A stretch of DNA of 64,000 nt from Maricaulis salignorans (GTDB lineage: Bacteria > Pseudomonadota > Alphaproteobacteria > Caulobacterales > Maricaulaceae). Location: assembly GCF_900103475.1 (NCBI RefSeq), contig NZ_FNHG01000013.1, positions 1-64,000 on the forward strand, read 5' to 3'. The translations under genes were made by a program, and so were the position numbers. The notes beneath the pieces are model-generated. The model ran no database searches. It had not been told where the DNA came from and saw nothing but the letters and a program-made list of their open reading frames with translations. Shown here piece after piece: positions 16,668 to 25,919 of the stretch. Every line of letters starts with the position of its first letter. Positions within the stretch are counted from its first letter, which is position 1.

Positions 16668-18226
16668 TATTCGTCCCCACCAAGCCGTGTCGCGAGCCAG
16701 GCGGCAGCCTGGACCGGCGTCTGGTGTTCCAGATCAACCAGGCGATTGGCACCGCGCATGGCATCGGCGTCAATCGCCCCGACCAGTGGCGCCAGCGCCT
16801 CGGCGAGGCCCGGCAGGGCAGCGGCGCGCGGTGACAGCAGAATCACCGCGTCATAGGGCGGCAGGATATGGGCCGGATCCTCCAGCACGACGAGGTCATA
16901 GGCTGCAATGCGGCCATCGGTGGTGTAGGCGCTGATCAGATCGACCTGGCCATCGCGTACCGCGCCATACATGAAGGTCGAATCCATCGCCCGCGTGCGC
17001 ATCGCGCCCAGCCCATAGGCGTCGCGCGTGCCGATCCATTCGGACCGGACAAACACTTCCGGATCGCCGCCGACCGATAATTCACTGGCATGAGCGGCCA
17101 GATCCGCCAGGCTGACGACGCCCAGAGCGGCCGCACGCTCGCGCGTCATGGCAAAACCATAGGCATTTTCAAAGCCGAGCGGCCCCAGGGTGAGGATGCC
17201 GTCGCGCGCATGCAGCCAGGCCGTCATCTCCGCGAGCATCACATGACGCTGCGCTGCCTGCGGCCGTTCCATCAGCGTCGCCCAGATCGTGCCGGTATAA
17301 TCGATATAGACATCAATCTCGCCGGAGCGCAGCGCGTCATAGGCGATGGTCGAGCCGAGATTATCGCGGCGCTCGACGACAGCGCCGGCCTCTTCGAGTA
17401 CATCCTGCATCAGGGCGGCGAGGATATATTGTTCGGTGAAAGCCTTGGCACCGATGCCGATCGTCTGGCCCGCCAGGCTGGCCGGCGCATTGCTCGCGCT
17501 TGAATTGGTCGCCGCCGGCGCCGAGGCCGGAACCAGTACCGGCAGGAGCGAAAGCCCGACCACCAGCGCCAGCGCTATTGCGACCCCGCCCGCCAGTCCG
17601 CGCCGGCGCGTCCGCGCCGCAATCTCGAGCAGACGGATCATCTGGTCGAACAGAATGGCGAGGCCGGCCGCGAAGACGCAGCCAAACAATACCGAAAGCC
17701 AGTTGCGGGTCTGCAGACCGGCAAAGATATAATTGCCCAGGCTGGATGCCCCGACCGGGGTCGCCAGCGTCGCCGCGCCGACCACCCAGACGACCGAGGT
17801 GCGCAGTCCGGCGACAATCACCGGCAGGGAAAGCGGCAGTTCGACCCGCCACAGGCGCTGGGATGGGGTCATGCCCAGGCCGCGCGCCGCTTCGCGCACA
17901 CCGGGCTCGACGCCTTGCAGGCCGACAATCGTATTGCGCAGAATGGGCAGGATTGAATACAGCATCAGCGCCAGGAAGGCCGGCCAATAGCCGATCATCC
18001 CGCCCAGCAACGGCACCATCAGCGCCAGCAGCGCCAGGCCGGGAATCGTCTGGATCACACCGGCGATATTGAGCACCGAGCCGGCCAGGCGCGGCCGCGG
18101 CGCGGCGTAGATACCGAGCGGGACGCTGATCGCCATGCCGACGAAAATCGCCGCCAGCGACAGCAGGACATGGCCGGAAAGAAGATACGGCAGTTCAGCC
18201 CAGCGCTCGGCGAAATTCTCGCTCAT
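16667..18226 (-). CDS. Osmoprotectant ABC transporter: permease fused to substrate-binding domain
   Basis: A 519-residue fusion. Residues 1-210 form a BPD_transp_1 permease with about six helices and the EAA-type loop (VEPGVREAARGLGMTPSQRL). A seventh hydrophobic segment leads into an OpuAC-type binding domain (about 248-515) starting IGIGAKAFTEQYILAALMQ. The binding domain faces the periplasm and should capture glycine betaine, choline or a similar quaternary amine. It overlaps the ATPase gene by 4 nt (ATGA). Fused OpuB-type permease/binding proteins are known in other bacteria. Confidence 0.93.
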   Translation of the reverse strand: MSENFAERWAELPYLLSGHVLLSLAAIFVGMAISVPLGIYAAPRPRLAGSVLNIAGVIQTIPGLALLALMVPLLGGMIGYWPAFLALMLYSILPILRNTIVGLQGVEPGVREAARGLGMTPSQRLWRVELPLSLPVIVAGLRTSVVWVVGAATLATPVGASSLGNYIFAGLQTRNWLSVLFGCVFAAGLAILFDQMIRLLEIAARTRRRGLAGGVAIALALVVGLSLLPVLVPASAPAATNSSASNAPASLAGQTIGIGAKAFTEQYILAALMQDVLEEAGAVVERRDNLGSTIAYDALRSGEIDVYIDYTGTIWATLMERPQAAQRHVMLAEMTAWLHARDGILTLGPLGFENAYGFAMTRERAAALGVVSLADLAAHASELSVGGDPEVFVRSEWIGTRDAYGLGAMRTRAMDSTFMYGAVRDGQVDLISAYTTDGRIAAYDLVVLEDPAHILPPYDAVILLSPRAAALPGLAEALAPLVGAIDADAMRGANRLVDLEHQTPVQAAAWLATRLGGDE

Positions 18227-19002
18227 GCCTCCAGCTCCGCAATCCGGCGCATCTGGCGGCGCGGGGTGTCCAGCAGGGCGGCGACATAATCATCGGCCGG
18301 CGATTTGAGCAGTTGTGCCGGGCTGCCGCACTGCACGATCAAGCCATCCCGCATCACCGCGACCTGATCCGCCATGATCAGCGCTTCGGCCATGTCATGG
18401 GTGACCATCAGGGCGGAAAAACCGAGCCGGGCCTGCAGCGCCATGAAATCCTGTTGCAACCCGTCACGCGTAATCGGGTCGAGCGCGCCAAACGGCTCGT
18501 CCATCAAGAGAAGGTCCGGCTTGCCGGCCAGGGCGCGGGCAAAGCCGACACGCTGGCGCTGACCACCCGACAGGGCATCGGGATATCGAGCGCCAAATTC
18601 GCCATGGTCGAGGCGCACCAGTTCGAGCATTTCGCGCACGCGGGCATCGATCGCGGCCGGCGCCCAGCCTAGCAGGCGCGGCACAATGGCGACATTGGCG
18701 GCGACGCTATAATGGGGAAACAGGCCATCGCCCTGCATCACCCAGCCGATTGTGCGGCGTAGCTCGACCGGATCGAGCGTGGTGATGTCGGCACCCTCAT
18801 ACAAAATCGAACCGCCCGAAGTTTCCTCCAGGCGGTTGATCAGTTTGAGCATTGTGGTCTTGCCGCAGCCCGATGTACCGGCCAGGGCCAGCAATTGGCC
18901 GCGCTGCAGGCTGAGATCGACGCCGGCAACCGCCTGAACACCGCCGGGATAGGTCTTGGTGACCGCCCGGGCTTCAAGCACGGTCGACGACGGCTCGATC
19001 AA
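18223..19002 (-). CDS. Osmoprotectant ABC transporter ATP-binding protein
   Basis: A 259-residue ABC ATPase. Walker A is GTSGCGKTT near residue 42, the Q-loop is WVMQGDGLFPHY, the signature is LSGGQRQRV near 145, and Walker B is LLLMDEPFGALD. This arrangement fits the OpuBA/ProV group without the C-terminal CBS pair. The start is a TTG overlapping the stop of the DUF3126 gene (TTGA), with GGAAG upstream; no better Met is available. It energises uptake through the fused permease. Confidence 0.92.
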   Translation of the reverse strand: MIEPSSTVLEARAVTKTYPGGVQAVAGVDLSLQRGQLLALAGTSGCGKTTMLKLINRLEETSGGSILYEGADITTLDPVELRRTIGWVMQGDGLFPHYSVAANVAIVPRLLGWAPAAIDARVREMLELVRLDHGEFGARYPDALSGGQRQRVGFARALAGKPDLLLMDEPFGALDPITRDGLQQDFMALQARLGFSALMVTHDMAEALIMADQVAVMRDGLIVQCGSPAQLLKSPADDYVAALLDTPRRQMRRIAELEA

Positions 19003-19223
19003 AGCTCTTCCAGGTCAATGTCCAGAATGGTGATCTCGAAGGAATAGGAGGTTTCACCCTCATCGATGATCTTGGCGACGACACCGAGACATTCATCGCC
19101 GATGTGGATTTCAGCGCATTCATCCGGGCGATTGCGGCATTGAACCGCCATTTCCGGATTGAGTTTATTGCGCAGGAAGCGTTGCAGTTTCGCGGCTTCG
19201 CCGGCGGTCATATTCTTGTTCAC
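18999..19223 (-). CDS. DUF3126 family protein
   Basis: A 74-residue small acidic protein matching the alphaproteobacterial DUF3126 family (LQRFLRNKLN, DECAEIHIGDE and a C-terminal acidic strand). GTG 19223 is chosen because GGAGAG lies 7 nt upstream; the downstream ATG 19211 lacks a site. Function is unknown. It is the first gene of the overlapping run DUF3126, ABC ATPase, permease fusion and membrane protein. Confidence 0.85.
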   Translation of the reverse strand: MNKNMTAGEAAKLQRFLRNKLNPEMAVQCRNRPDECAEIHIGDECLGVVAKIIDEGETSYSFEITILDIDLEEL

Positions 19224-19343
19224 GATGTCTCTCCGGTCGGGGGATTCGAATTGGCGACAAATAAGCCCATGCGAGGGGGGTGCGTCCAGTGCAGGGCCTG
19301 CGATCATCCGCGCTGATGGCGAATGCGGCGCAGACCCGGCGGT

Positions 19344-20165
19344 CTATTTCCCGTCGGGGAAGGTCTGGTCCATGCTGCGCGCCGGTTGCGGACAGCAATC
19401 GCCCACCACCTTGGCCGGCACGCCGGCCACCGTGCAGCCGGCCGGAACCGATTTGAGCACCACCGAGCCGGCCGCGATGCGGGCCTGGTCGCCCACTTCG
19501 ATATTGCCGAGCACCTTGGCGCCGGCCCCGATCATCACGCCGCGTCCGATCTTGGGGTGACGGTCTTCATGCGCCGCGCCGGTACCGCCCAGCGTCACCT
19601 CATGCAGCAACGAACAATCATCACCGACCACAGCCGTTTCGCCGATCACGACAGCGGTCGCGTGGTCAATCATCACGCCCTGCCCGATCCGGGCCGCCGG
19701 ATGGATATCGACGCCGAAGCGCTCCGACACCCGGCTTTGCAGATGGAAGGCAAGATTTTGCCGCCCCTCACCCCACAGCCAGTGGGCAACGCGGTGCAAT
19801 TGAAGCGCCTGATAGCCTTTGTAATAGAGGAAGGGCTGCAGCACGCTCTTGCAGGCCGGGTCCCGTTCTTCAACCGCGACCATGTCGGCGATCGCCTGGG
19901 TGACAATGCCCGGATCACCCTTCAGGGCGGCCTCGGCGACATCGCGCGCCAGCATGGCATCGAGCTGGGCATCGGCCAGCTTGCTTGCGAGGCAATAGGC
20001 CAGCGCGTGGGAAAACTCGTCGTGACGCAGCACGGCAGCATTGAGAAAACTGGCGAGGATCGGCTCTTCCGCAGCCGCTGCGGCGGCTTCGACGCGCAGA
20101 CGCGCCCAGACGGCCTGGGTTCCGGTGCGCGCGGCAATCGGCGCTTTGGCCTGGCTCTGTGACAT
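19344..20165 (-). CDS. cysE: Serine O-acetyltransferase
   Basis: A 273-residue CysE. The N-terminal helical SATase domain (about 15-140) is followed by the left-handed beta-helix acetyltransferase domain with GVDIHPAARIGQGVMIDHA and LLHEVTLGGTGA. It makes O-acetylserine from serine and acetyl-CoA for cysteine synthesis, and is normally inhibited by cysteine. Start ATG 20165, preceded by AGGAGA. No cysK is adjacent. Confidence 0.95.
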   Translation of the reverse strand: MSQSQAKAPIAARTGTQAVWARLRVEAAAAAAEEPILASFLNAAVLRHDEFSHALAYCLASKLADAQLDAMLARDVAEAALKGDPGIVTQAIADMVAVEERDPACKSVLQPFLYYKGYQALQLHRVAHWLWGEGRQNLAFHLQSRVSERFGVDIHPAARIGQGVMIDHATAVVIGETAVVGDDCSLLHEVTLGGTGAAHEDRHPKIGRGVMIGAGAKVLGNIEVGDQARIAAGSVVLKSVPAGCTVAGVPAKVVGDCCPQPARSMDQTFPDGK

Positions 20166-20180
20166 CACATTCTCCTGCCT

Positions 20181-20771
20181 TCAACGATTCAGCATGACAC
20201 CGGAAAGCTCTGACGCCAACAGGCCCTGTTGCGCCATATAGTGAGCCCGCATCAGCATCGCCACCGTCAGGGCATCGCGAATCTGCCCCGACATCGCCTC
20301 TTCGAGCGCGTCGAGGAAATGAACGCGGCGGGTCTGCAGCACTTCAGTCCCCTCCGGTTCCGGCGCACCGTCATGCAGGCCGGTGGCGAGATAACCGATG
20401 GCGCGCTCATCGGTGATCGAATTGGACAGGTCCAGCTGCAGGATCTCGCTCCAGTGATCGGCTGTCAGTCCGGTCTCTTCCTTCAGCTCACGCCTGGCAT
20501 CGGCGAGCGGGTCGCCGTCGAGCTGACCGCCGCCTGCGGGGATTTCCCAGCTATAGCGATCCAGCGCGAAGCGATGCTGGCCGACCAGTGTGACCGAGCC
20601 GTCGGCATGGATCGGCAGCACGACCAGCGCCAGATTGCGCGGCGACATCACCGCATAGACGCCCGGCTTGCCGTCGGGCTGGGTGATGTCGAATTCGTGC
20701 ACCCGCATCCAGGGGCTTTCAAACGCGATGCGCTCGGAATGAATGGTCCAGGGACCGCGTGTTCGAGACAT
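20181..20771 (-). CDS. NUDIX hydrolase (ADP-ribose pyrophosphatase type)
   Basis: A 196-residue protein with a NUDIX box, of the form GGQLDGDPLADARRELKEET with G-x5-E-x7-REx2EE-like spacing, preceded by the WEIPAGG typical of the ADP-ribose/sugar-nucleotide subgroup. ATG 20771 is chosen because GGAG lies 7 nt upstream. Fifteen bases separate it from cysE, so the two are probably cotranscribed. Confidence 0.9.
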   Translation of the reverse strand: MSRTRGPWTIHSERIAFESPWMRVHEFDITQPDGKPGVYAVMSPRNLALVVLPIHADGSVTLVGQHRFALDRYSWEIPAGGGQLDGDPLADARRELKEETGLTADHWSEILQLDLSNSITDERAIGYLATGLHDGAPEPEGTEVLQTRRVHFLDALEEAMSGQIRDALTVAMLMRAHYMAQQGLLASELSGVMLNR

Positions 20772-20796
20772 GTCCTGCTCCCGTGTCTGGAGCGCT

Positions 20797-23700
20797 CTAA
20801 GCCTGTTTCGCACGCGTCATCAAGTCACCGCGCCGCTGTTTGTAATTGCGGACCTTCTCGGCAATGCGCCGCTTGCGATCCTCCAGCCGCGCCAGAAGCG
20901 CGAAGGCAGAGGGGGCAAAGACCAGCGCCAGAATGGCCGAACCGGCGACGCCGCCGACCATCGCCGCAGCGAAAGGCAGCCAGAAGGCATCGCCCGACAG
21001 GAGAAGCGGCACAAAACCGCCGATCGTCGTCAGGGTCGTCGACAGGATGTGACGCGTCGCATCCATCACGGTCGCCTGCACAGCGCCAGGCTGCATCGCG
21101 ACAGCGGCCGGATTGGTGCGCAGCGCCGACAGGACAACGATTGCGCCATTGATCGACAACCCCATCAGCCCCATCGAGCCGACAATCGCGTTGAAACCGA
21201 GCGGCGTGCCAAACAGCCAGACGCCAAACATGGCCAGCCCGACCGAAAGCACCGCGACGACCAGGATGATCCCGGCATAGCGGAAACTGTTGAAGGCGAG
21301 CACGACCGAGCCGATCATCAGCACCATCAGCGGGATGGCGGTACCGAATAGGCCCGCCATCGCATCGCCGCGCTCGGCGGCTTCGCCGGCGATCTGCAAT
21401 TCATAGCCCGGCGGCAGTGCGATATCGGCCGCCTCCAGCGCCGTGAAGAAATGCTCCAGCGCCGGTGCCGGCAGGGTATAGGGCTCCAGATAGCCATAGA
21501 TCGAATTGACCCGGCGGCCATCCTCATGCGGGATGATGGACACTTGCGGTGCCAGGGTCACGTCGCCCAGTGATGCGAGCGGCGCGGCAAAGACATTGCC
21601 ACCGCTCGAGCGAAGTGGCGCGCCGGCGACAGAGGCGAGGTTGGATCGCCGATTATCCCGTGTGATGACGCGAACGGGGAGTTCCTCGACACCTTCCAGG
21701 ACGCTGCCGCCGACGACACCATCCAGATCGCCGCGCAAGCGGTCGGCGAGTTCGGAAAGGCGCATGCCGGAGAGTTCAGCCGAAGCTTCATCGGCCATGA
21801 TGCGGGCGACGGGTTCGCCCATTTCAAGCAAGGCCAGGGTATGGGTAATAGTGGGCGTTCTGGCCAGAACGCTGCGGATCTCATTGCCGAGCCGGTTGAG
21901 CTCGGTCAGTTCCGGTCCGACCAGGACCAGTTCGATCGGTGCCGGGATCGGCGGGCCCTGCTCAAACGGCAGGCTGAGAAAACGCGCCTGCGGGAAGGCA
22001 TTGAGCATTTCCAGCTGCAGGGCCGGCAGGATACGCCGCGTCACGGCGTTCGACCGGGTGTGCACGAAGCCGGAGGCGTAATTGGACACGCCGGACTTGT
22101 TGCTGATCGCATTGTAATAGGTGCGCGGCGCGCTTTGCCCCAATACCCAGGTCACACGCTCGACGCCGTCATAGCGTTCGATGATCTCGCGCGCCCGTTC
22201 GGTCTGGCGCCGCGTCTCCTCGATCGATGCGGAGGACGGCAATTCCAGCTCGATCTGGAACATGTCGCGATCGGTCTGCGGGAAGAATTGCACCGGCAGG
22301 GTCGAGGCCGCCGCAAAGCCGGCGATGGGCAGAAGTATGCTGCCGAAAATCCCGATCCAGGGCCGCGCCGTAATCGTGTCGAGCAGACGGCGATAGAGCG
22401 GTGCGAAGGGGCCGGCACCGAGGCCATGGCGCCAGAAACGCCTGGGTTCTTCACTCGCCCCGGCATCATCAAACCAGGCCGCGAAGGCGCCAACCACCGT
22501 CATCGCCAGGATGAAGGAGGAGACGACGGCGAAAATCACCGAAATCCCGATCATCGAGATGAATTCACCGGCCGCGCCGGGCATCAGGGCAATCGGCGCG
22601 AAGGCGAAGACCGTCGTCATGGTCGAGGCCAGGAGCGGCGCGAAGAGATGTTTCAGCGAGGCATCGAGGGCATCGATCGGCGAGCGGCCACGCGCCCGGA
22701 ACAGGCGGTATTCATCGACCACAACAATGGCATTATCGATCAGCAGCCCCAGCGCCACGACCAGTCCCGTCACCGACATCTGATGCAGGGGCTCGTCATA
22801 GATGCGCGTCAGCAGCAGCACGGCCAGCACGGTCAGTGGCAGGGCCGTGCCGACAATCAGCGCCGAGCGCCAGCCCATCATGACGAACAGGACCGCGAAC
22901 ACGATCAGGCCGGAATAGCCAAGATTCTGGGCCAGCCCGTTGAGCCGGGTCTCGACATAATCGCCCTGGCGGAAAATCGTCTCGACCTCGACACCCGGTA
23001 CTGAACCGGCAAAATCGGCGACCACCGCGTCGGCATCCCGCGACCAGAGGTCGGCGCGCAATTCGGGCTGTAGATAGGCTGCGACCAGCACCGTCCGGTG
23101 CCCGTCCATCATCGCCATGGCCGAGGCCGGTGTGCGCGATCCCTTTTCCACCTCGGCAACATCGCCAACGCGAATGAATTCGCCATTCGGGCCCTGCCCC
23201 AGCGCAATGGCGCGGATGCGGTCAATACTGTCGAACTCGCCATCGATCTCGATATTGAGATCAACCGTGCCCGAGCGCAGCTCGCCGGCCGGAGCACGGG
23301 CGTCGGCGCTGGCCGTCAGCCGGGCGACATCGGCAACCGTCAGGCCCAGCGCTGCCAGCGTGTCGGGGTCGGCAATAATGCGGAATTCTTCCTCGACCTC
23401 GCCGAAGATCGCGGTCTCTTCCGTGCCCGAAAGATTGCGCAAACGGCTTTCGAGATCGGTCGCCAATCGGGAGAGAATAGGGAGGTTTTCCTCACCCTGC
23501 TCGCCCCAGGACAGCGCGACAATCATGGTCGCAGCACCGAGATACTGACGGCGCACATCGGGCGCTCCGGCCCCGGCCGGCAGCGTCGGGCGCACACTCT
23601 CGACCTGTTCGCGGATCTGCGTCCAGGCCTGGTCGACCTGGGTAGCGGTGAGATCCTCGCGGATCTGCAAATGGATGATCGATATCCCGGACCGCGAGGA

Positions 23701-23940
23701 GGAGGAGGTCGAATCGACTTCGGCCAGTTCGTGGATCGCGTCCTCGAGCGGTGTGGTGATCAGGGCTTCGACGCGTTCGGCTGAAGCGCCCGGAGCGGCC
23801 GTCACCACCAGGCCATAGCGCTCGACGAGTGAGGGGTCTTCCTGGCGCCCGAGCGACATGAAGGCACCCATACCCGCCGCCACCAGCAGAATGACGGCCA
23901 GAATGGTCAGGCGGGAATAACGAAAGAAGATCGTGCTCAT
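20797..23940 (-). CDS. RND efflux transporter permease (AcrB/HAE1-like)
   Basis: A 1047-residue inner-membrane RND pump with the usual tandem arrangement of twelve helices and two large periplasmic loops. Characteristic segments include ETIFRQGDYVETRL before helix 2, GLLIDNAIVVVDEYRLFRAR in the first half and GLMGLSINGAIVVLSALR in the second. It overlaps the adaptor gene by 4 nt. The pump should export drugs or toxic lipophiles; specificity is unknown and no TolC gene is in the operon, so a housekeeping TolC is presumably used. Confidence 0.95.
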   Translation of the reverse strand: MSTIFFRYSRLTILAVILLVAAGMGAFMSLGRQEDPSLVERYGLVVTAAPGASAERVEALITTPLEDAIHELAEVDSTSSSSRSGISIIHLQIREDLTATQVDQAWTQIREQVESVRPTLPAGAGAPDVRRQYLGAATMIVALSWGEQGEENLPILSRLATDLESRLRNLSGTEETAIFGEVEEEFRIIADPDTLAALGLTVADVARLTASADARAPAGELRSGTVDLNIEIDGEFDSIDRIRAIALGQGPNGEFIRVGDVAEVEKGSRTPASAMAMMDGHRTVLVAAYLQPELRADLWSRDADAVVADFAGSVPGVEVETIFRQGDYVETRLNGLAQNLGYSGLIVFAVLFVMMGWRSALIVGTALPLTVLAVLLLTRIYDEPLHQMSVTGLVVALGLLIDNAIVVVDEYRLFRARGRSPIDALDASLKHLFAPLLASTMTTVFAFAPIALMPGAAGEFISMIGISVIFAVVSSFILAMTVVGAFAAWFDDAGASEEPRRFWRHGLGAGPFAPLYRRLLDTITARPWIGIFGSILLPIAGFAAASTLPVQFFPQTDRDMFQIELELPSSASIEETRRQTERAREIIERYDGVERVTWVLGQSAPRTYYNAISNKSGVSNYASGFVHTRSNAVTRRILPALQLEMLNAFPQARFLSLPFEQGPPIPAPIELVLVGPELTELNRLGNEIRSVLARTPTITHTLALLEMGEPVARIMADEASAELSGMRLSELADRLRGDLDGVVGGSVLEGVEELPVRVITRDNRRSNLASVAGAPLRSSGGNVFAAPLASLGDVTLAPQVSIIPHEDGRRVNSIYGYLEPYTLPAPALEHFFTALEAADIALPPGYELQIAGEAAERGDAMAGLFGTAIPLMVLMIGSVVLAFNSFRYAGIILVVAVLSVGLAMFGVWLFGTPLGFNAIVGSMGLMGLSINGAIVVLSALRTNPAAVAMQPGAVQATVMDATRHILSTTLTTIGGFVPLLLSGDAFWLPFAAAMVGGVAGSAILALVFAPSAFALLARLEDRKRRIAEKVRNYKQRRGDLMTRAKQA

Positions 23941-25064
23941 TGCGCGCGCGCCTCGAGCACGGCCGGTGTCACGCGCAGGCCGGGCGTGATACGCTGGATA
24001 CCGGAGGCGAGAACCAGCTCGCCATCGGTCACGGCGCCGCGCACAAAGACGCGGTCGGCCTCGATGCGCACGGTCTCGACGACCCGCGCCTCCAGCCGGT
24101 AATCGCCTTCATCGGGATTGAGGACATAGACCGTCCACAGACCGCGGCGCCCTTCAGCGAGCGCCGATGTCGGCACCCAGAAACCATCAGCTGTGATCGG
24201 GGTCGCCATGGCGAGACGGACAACCTGACCAACAGCGACAGCGCCGGGATCAATGTCGAACAGGACGGTGACGGTGCGGCTATGCTGGTCGACCACGCCG
24301 GTCGAGGCGCGGAAACGGGCATTGATCGCGCCGCTATCGGCCAGAAAGCGGTAATTGCGGTCCGCGCTCAGGCTGGCGGCCAGCGCCGGCGGCAGGCCGA
24401 CCCGGATTTCCAGCGAACCGCTCTCGATCAGTTCAAGCAGGGGCTGGCCAGGCGCGGCGATCGTGCCTTCATCGGCGAGGCGGGCCGTGACCACCCCGTC
24501 GAAGGGGGCCGTCATCCGGGCGAGATCGAGCTGGACGCGGATCGCGTCGGCGGCAGCGGCGGCGGCATTCTGGCGTGCCCGGGCAGCGCGGGTGGATGTC
24601 CGCACCTCATCAAGGCGCTGCTGCGAGACATGGCCGCGCTCGAGCAATTGCGCCTGGCGCGCCTCGGTCTCGGCGGCCAGCGCTGTCTGGGCCACGGCCT
24701 CGGCTGTCTGGGCATCGGCGGCAGCGATCTGGGCCGTCACGGCACGCGTATCGAGCACGGCCAGAACATCACCGGCGCGAACCTGGTCGCCGACATCAAC
24801 CCCGATCGCATCGATACGGCCGCCGCGTTCAAAGCCGAGCGAACTCTGCCGCCGCGCCGCGACAAGCCCGGGAAAGAATTCCTCGATACTGGCATCGCTG
24901 GCATATTCAGCCTCGATGACCGCGACCGGCAGAGGTGGTGGCGCACTGATCTGCAGCGTCGCTTCCGCGCGCAGTGCCGAGACCCCGAATACCAGTATGG
25001 CAACGCCGATCGCGGCCAATGCCACGCTCGTTCTCGCACCCAGCCGCCGACTTGTTCCGGACAT
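23937..25064 (-). CDS. RND efflux periplasmic adaptor
   Basis: A 375-residue membrane-fusion protein. It has an N-terminal membrane anchor (about 14-33), a split lipoyl domain (GGRIDAIGVDVGDQVRAGDVL and its partner MTAPFDGVVTARLADEGTIA), an Ala-rich coiled-coil hairpin between them, then beta-barrel and membrane-proximal domains. It bridges the RND pump and an outer-membrane channel. It is the first gene of the efflux operon; two candidate operators sit in the 98-bp gap upstream. Confidence 0.93.
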   Translation of the reverse strand: MSGTSRRLGARTSVALAAIGVAILVFGVSALRAEATLQISAPPPLPVAVIEAEYASDASIEEFFPGLVAARRQSSLGFERGGRIDAIGVDVGDQVRAGDVLAVLDTRAVTAQIAAADAQTAEAVAQTALAAETEARQAQLLERGHVSQQRLDEVRTSTRAARARQNAAAAAADAIRVQLDLARMTAPFDGVVTARLADEGTIAAPGQPLLELIESGSLEIRVGLPPALAASLSADRNYRFLADSGAINARFRASTGVVDQHSRTVTVLFDIDPGAVAVGQVVRLAMATPITADGFWVPTSALAEGRRGLWTVYVLNPDEGDYRLEARVVETVRIEADRVFVRGAVTDGELVLASGIQRITPGLRVTPAVLEARAQ

Positions 25065-25077
25065 GTGTCCACCCTTG

Positions 25078-25091
25078 CTGTAAAGTTACAG
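25078..25091. promoter_or_regulatory. Palindrome next to the efflux operon start
   Basis: CTGTAAAGTTACAG is a perfect 6+6 palindrome with a 2-nt centre, 13 nt upstream of the adaptor ATG. It could be a repressor or activator site; the binding protein is unknown. Confidence 0.45.
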
Positions 25092-25123
25092 CTCCATATA
25101 GGGCGTCAAATTCCGTTTGAAAA

Positions 25124-25138
25124 GTAAACAGTGTTCAC
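25124..25138. promoter_or_regulatory. TetR-type operator of the efflux operon
   Basis: GTAAACAGTGTTCAC is a 15-bp near-palindrome (6 of 7 pairs) in the gap between the tetR gene and the efflux operon. Related sequences occur upstream of tetR itself (25833-25850) and of the nitronate monooxygenase gene (32302-32316). Confidence 0.6.
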
Positions 25139-25162
25139 TAATTTATGCATGGCTGGTATGCG

Positions 25163-25804
25163 CTAGGCCCGGAGCCCGCGCAGCATCATGTCGGTGTGGA
25201 AGTCGATCACCGCATCGGCGGTGACATGTTCCGAGCCCGGCATGCCGGCCGGGAAGCCTTCCATCGAGACCATCAGCGTCGTCAGCCCATGCAGGCTGGC
25301 CCAGACACTCTTGGACGCCAGCTTGGGATCGACCGTGCGAAACACGCCCTCTGCCATGCCAGCCTCGATCATGCCGACCAGGGCATGTTCGGCCTGGAAG
25401 GCGACATCCTGTTCATCATGGACGTGGGGGGCAATCTTCTTGCCGGTCGAGAAGGCCATCATATAGTGATTGGGCTCTTCAATGCCGGTTTCGATATAGG
25501 CACGCATGCAGCGGGCACACAGGCTGGGCGTCTCGCCACCGACTTCCTGGGCGCCGCGAATGCGTTCCATCAGGCGTTCGAAGAAGGTGTCGCGAATGGC
25601 TTCGAACAAATCATCCTTGGAGGCAAAATACTTGTAGATCGCCGCCGGGCTGTAATCGATCGAATCCGCCAGACGGCGCATGGAAATGCCTTCTTCGCCC
25701 TCGGCGGTAAAAATGACTTCGGCCGCGTCGATGATCGCATCGCGCACCTTGCGGCGGCGGCGATCGGCGGGCGTGTCATCATCGATAGCGATTTCCACAG
25801 TCAT
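25163..25804 (-). CDS. TetR-family transcriptional regulator
   Basis: A 213-residue repressor. The N-terminal HTH (AIIDAAEVIFTAEGEEGISM then YSPAAIYKYFASKDDLFEAI) spans about residues 17-62, and an all-helical ligand domain follows, with a WHG-type C-terminal segment (SVWASLHGLTTL). It lies directly upstream of the efflux operon on the same strand and probably represses it, with a hydrophobic inducer. ATG 25804 is preceded by GGAGGG. Motif sharing suggests autoregulation. Confidence 0.93.
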   Translation of the reverse strand: MTVEIAIDDDTPADRRRRKVRDAIIDAAEVIFTAEGEEGISMRRLADSIDYSPAAIYKYFASKDDLFEAIRDTFFERLMERIRGAQEVGGETPSLCARCMRAYIETGIEEPNHYMMAFSTGKKIAPHVHDEQDVAFQAEHALVGMIEAGMAEGVFRTVDPKLASKSVWASLHGLTTLMVSMEGFPAGMPGSEHVTADAVIDFHTDMMLRGLRA

Positions 25805-25832
25805 TGGTACATTTCCCTCCCGCAGCGACGGG

Positions 25833-25850
25833 GTGACATCACACTGTTAC
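25833..25850. promoter_or_regulatory. Candidate autoregulatory operator of tetR
   Basis: GTGACATCACACTGTTAC lies 29-46 nt upstream of the tetR ATG. On the opposite strand it reads GTAACAGTGT, shared nearly exactly with the operator at 25124-25138. Confidence 0.45.
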
Positions 25851-25919
25851 CCGATAGATATAACGATCCCCGAGCCCAAACGTCAAAGCGACAATCTCTC
25901 ACCCCCCATGAGGCGCCCG

